Shown one piece after another: positions 61,060-64,000 of a stretch of DNA of 64,000 nt; position 1 is the first letter of the stretch; each line of letters starts with the position of its first letter. The stretch covers positions 33,093 to 97,092 of the forward strand of contig CAJYYA010000007.1 of NCBI GenBank assembly GCA_913778905.1, written 5' to 3'. A program made the translations under genes and the position numbers. The notes beneath the pieces are model-generated. The model was given only the letters and a program-made list of their open reading frames with translations. It did not search any database and was not told the origin of the DNA. Origin of the DNA: an uncultured Naasia sp. GTDB taxonomy: Bacteria > Actinomycetota > Actinomycetes > Actinomycetales > Microbacteriaceae.

Positions 61060-62043
61060 ATGGCCGAGAAGCGGATGAGCGTGGGCGTGATGCTTCCCCG
61101 AGACCTCGCCCCGAGCCGGGTTCTCGAATTCGCACGGTCAGCGGATCGGCTCGGTTTCGACGAGCTCTGGACCGTCGAAGACCTGGGATTCCGCGGCGGA
61201 ATCGCGCAGACAGCAGCCGCCCTCGCAGTCACCGAGCGGATCCGCGTCGGAGTCGGTCTCCTCCCCACCGGCGCACGTAACGCCGCGTACGCCGCGATGG
61301 AGATCGCGACACTCGCCGAACTGTTCCCCGGGCGGGTCGACATCGCGCTCGGACACGGCATGCCCGGCTGGATGCGCCAGGTCGGCGCCTGGCCGGCGAG
61401 TCCGCTCACCCTGTTCGAGGAGTACACGACCACCATCCGGGCCCTCGTCGCAGGCGAGACCGTGACGCGCCCCGCGGAGAAGCGATACGTCCACCTCGAT
61501 GGGGTCGCCCTCGACCCACAGGTCGTTCCGACCGTCCCGCCCCGCCTTTTGGGCGGTATGCGCGGCCCGAAGTCGCTGGCACTGGGCGGACGGGTGGCCG
61601 ACGGCACCGTGCTCGCCGAGCCCACGACGCCCGAATACATCCGGGCAGCCCGCCAGCGGATCGCGGCGACGGGCCCGCACCGTCTCGTGGGCTACAACGT
61701 CGCCGCCGTGAACGACGACGAGTCGGTCTCGTTCGACGCCGTCCGCCCGGCTCTGGAGTGGATCGGCGACCCCGAGTGGGCACCGCACATCGATCCACTC
61801 CCCTTCGCCGCGGACTTCGCCGACCTGCGACGCACGGCGTCCGACCGAAACGCCTTCGCTCGCGACCTGCCCGACGAATGGGTGCGTCAGCTGTCCGTCG
61901 CAGGGACGCCCGATACCGCACGTGCCCGCCTCGGCGAGCTGGCCGACGCGGGCCTCGACTGCTGCGTGCTCATCGCCGCGGGGCCCGATCCCTTCGATGC
62001 GCTGGACTCCCTGGCCGCACTCCTGCCGAAGCGCCCGGAATAA
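61060..62043 (+). CDS. LLM class flavin-dependent oxidoreductase
   Basis: 327 residues, a luciferase-like monooxygenase superfamily protein (F420 or FMN): 'LEFARSADRLGFDELWTVEDLGFRGGIAQTAAALAVTERIRVGVGLLPTGARNAAYAAMEIATLAELFPGRVDIALGHGM' is the typical barrel start, with a C-terminal 'LSVAGTPDTARARLGELADAGLDCCVLI'. ATG 61060 with GAGGAGGG upstream (a TTG three bases earlier is not needed). It may be F420-dependent, as is common in actinobacteria, but this is not decided by sequence. Substrate unknown. Confidence 0.86.
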   Translation: MAEKRMSVGVMLPRDLAPSRVLEFARSADRLGFDELWTVEDLGFRGGIAQTAAALAVTERIRVGVGLLPTGARNAAYAAMEIATLAELFPGRVDIALGHGMPGWMRQVGAWPASPLTLFEEYTTTIRALVAGETVTRPAEKRYVHLDGVALDPQVVPTVPPRLLGGMRGPKSLALGGRVADGTVLAEPTTPEYIRAARQRIAATGPHRLVGYNVAAVNDDESVSFDAVRPALEWIGDPEWAPHIDPLPFAADFADLRRTASDRNAFARDLPDEWVRQLSVAGTPDTARARLGELADAGLDCCVLIAAGPDPFDALDSLAALLPKRPE

Positions 62044-62204
62044 CCGTCAGGCCCGAGGCCGGCACCCGGTCATCGCGCGTGCGCCACCTGAGCAGCCGTG
62101 TCGGGGATACGCACTAGGCTCGATTCTCGGTCGAGGGATCACCGTGAACCGGCGTGCCTCGATGCCTCCGGGCGAGCACCACCTTCCACGAAGAAAGGTC
62201 GCAG

Positions 62205-64000
<1,796 letters not shown>

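Overview
The window is a GC-rich, gene-dense actinobacterial chromosome segment. Gene content points to Microbacteriaceae, most likely Microbacterium or a close relative: a SigA with a long Lys/Ala-rich N-terminus, a homodimeric AceE-type pyruvate dehydrogenase, the glnA1-glnE-glnA2 arrangement, a DUF4191 protein, polyphosphate glucokinase, class A RNase P RNA, and many start codons placed only 6-7 nt after a TAnnnT -10 box. The genus is an inference. I see no insertion sequence, prophage, CRISPR array or integron.

Left end (1-9.5 kb): a sugar-oxidation and uptake locus. It holds a small gluconate-dehydrogenase-subunit-3-like protein (cut by the window edge), a GMC flavin oxidoreductase, a divergent GlcG/HbpS-like protein and SDR, a four-gene sugar ABC importer of the ribose/xylose class, and an SMP-30 lactonase. 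A shared 10-mer (GATCGTATGA) lies in front of the GlcG operon and the lactonase. A GntR/FadR-like palindrome lies at the ABC promoter. The pieces suggest uptake of a sugar, oxidation to a lactone or keto-sugar, and lactone hydrolysis.

Core genes (9.5-34 kb): sigA, an MFS transporter, an SDR, a PAC2 protein, pepA, lpdA and sucB (convergent with a transmembrane pseudokinase), DUF4191, J-domain and RDD membrane proteins, then nitrogen assimilation (glnA1 with a GlnR-like box, glnE, glnA2), nadE, panB, map and ppgK.

Potassium (34.4-42.3 kb): a complete kdpFABCDE operon, preceded by an unlisted 27-codon membrane micro-ORF translationally coupled to kdpF, and by a tandem repeat array. An ArsB/SLC13-type permease and rnpB follow.

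Right part (44-64 kb): a zinc-ribbon-family protein that has lost its cysteines; an NCS1-like permease carrying about 700 residues of acidic disordered N-terminus; CNNM/CorC and small membrane proteins; a GIY-YIG protein with CxxC pairs; a zinc alcohol dehydrogenase; a DUF2130 protein; a mesX-mesD pair (DUF1852 plus a MetE-catalytic-core-only methionine synthase) with a divergent LysR regulator; tRNA-Val(UAC); an LAETG-anchored surface protein; an LLM flavoprotein; and the 5' part of aceE.

A family of imperfect palindromic repeats (core near CATTTCGCTTCGCTCAATGGGCG) sits in at least six intergenic regions, mostly just after gene ends.
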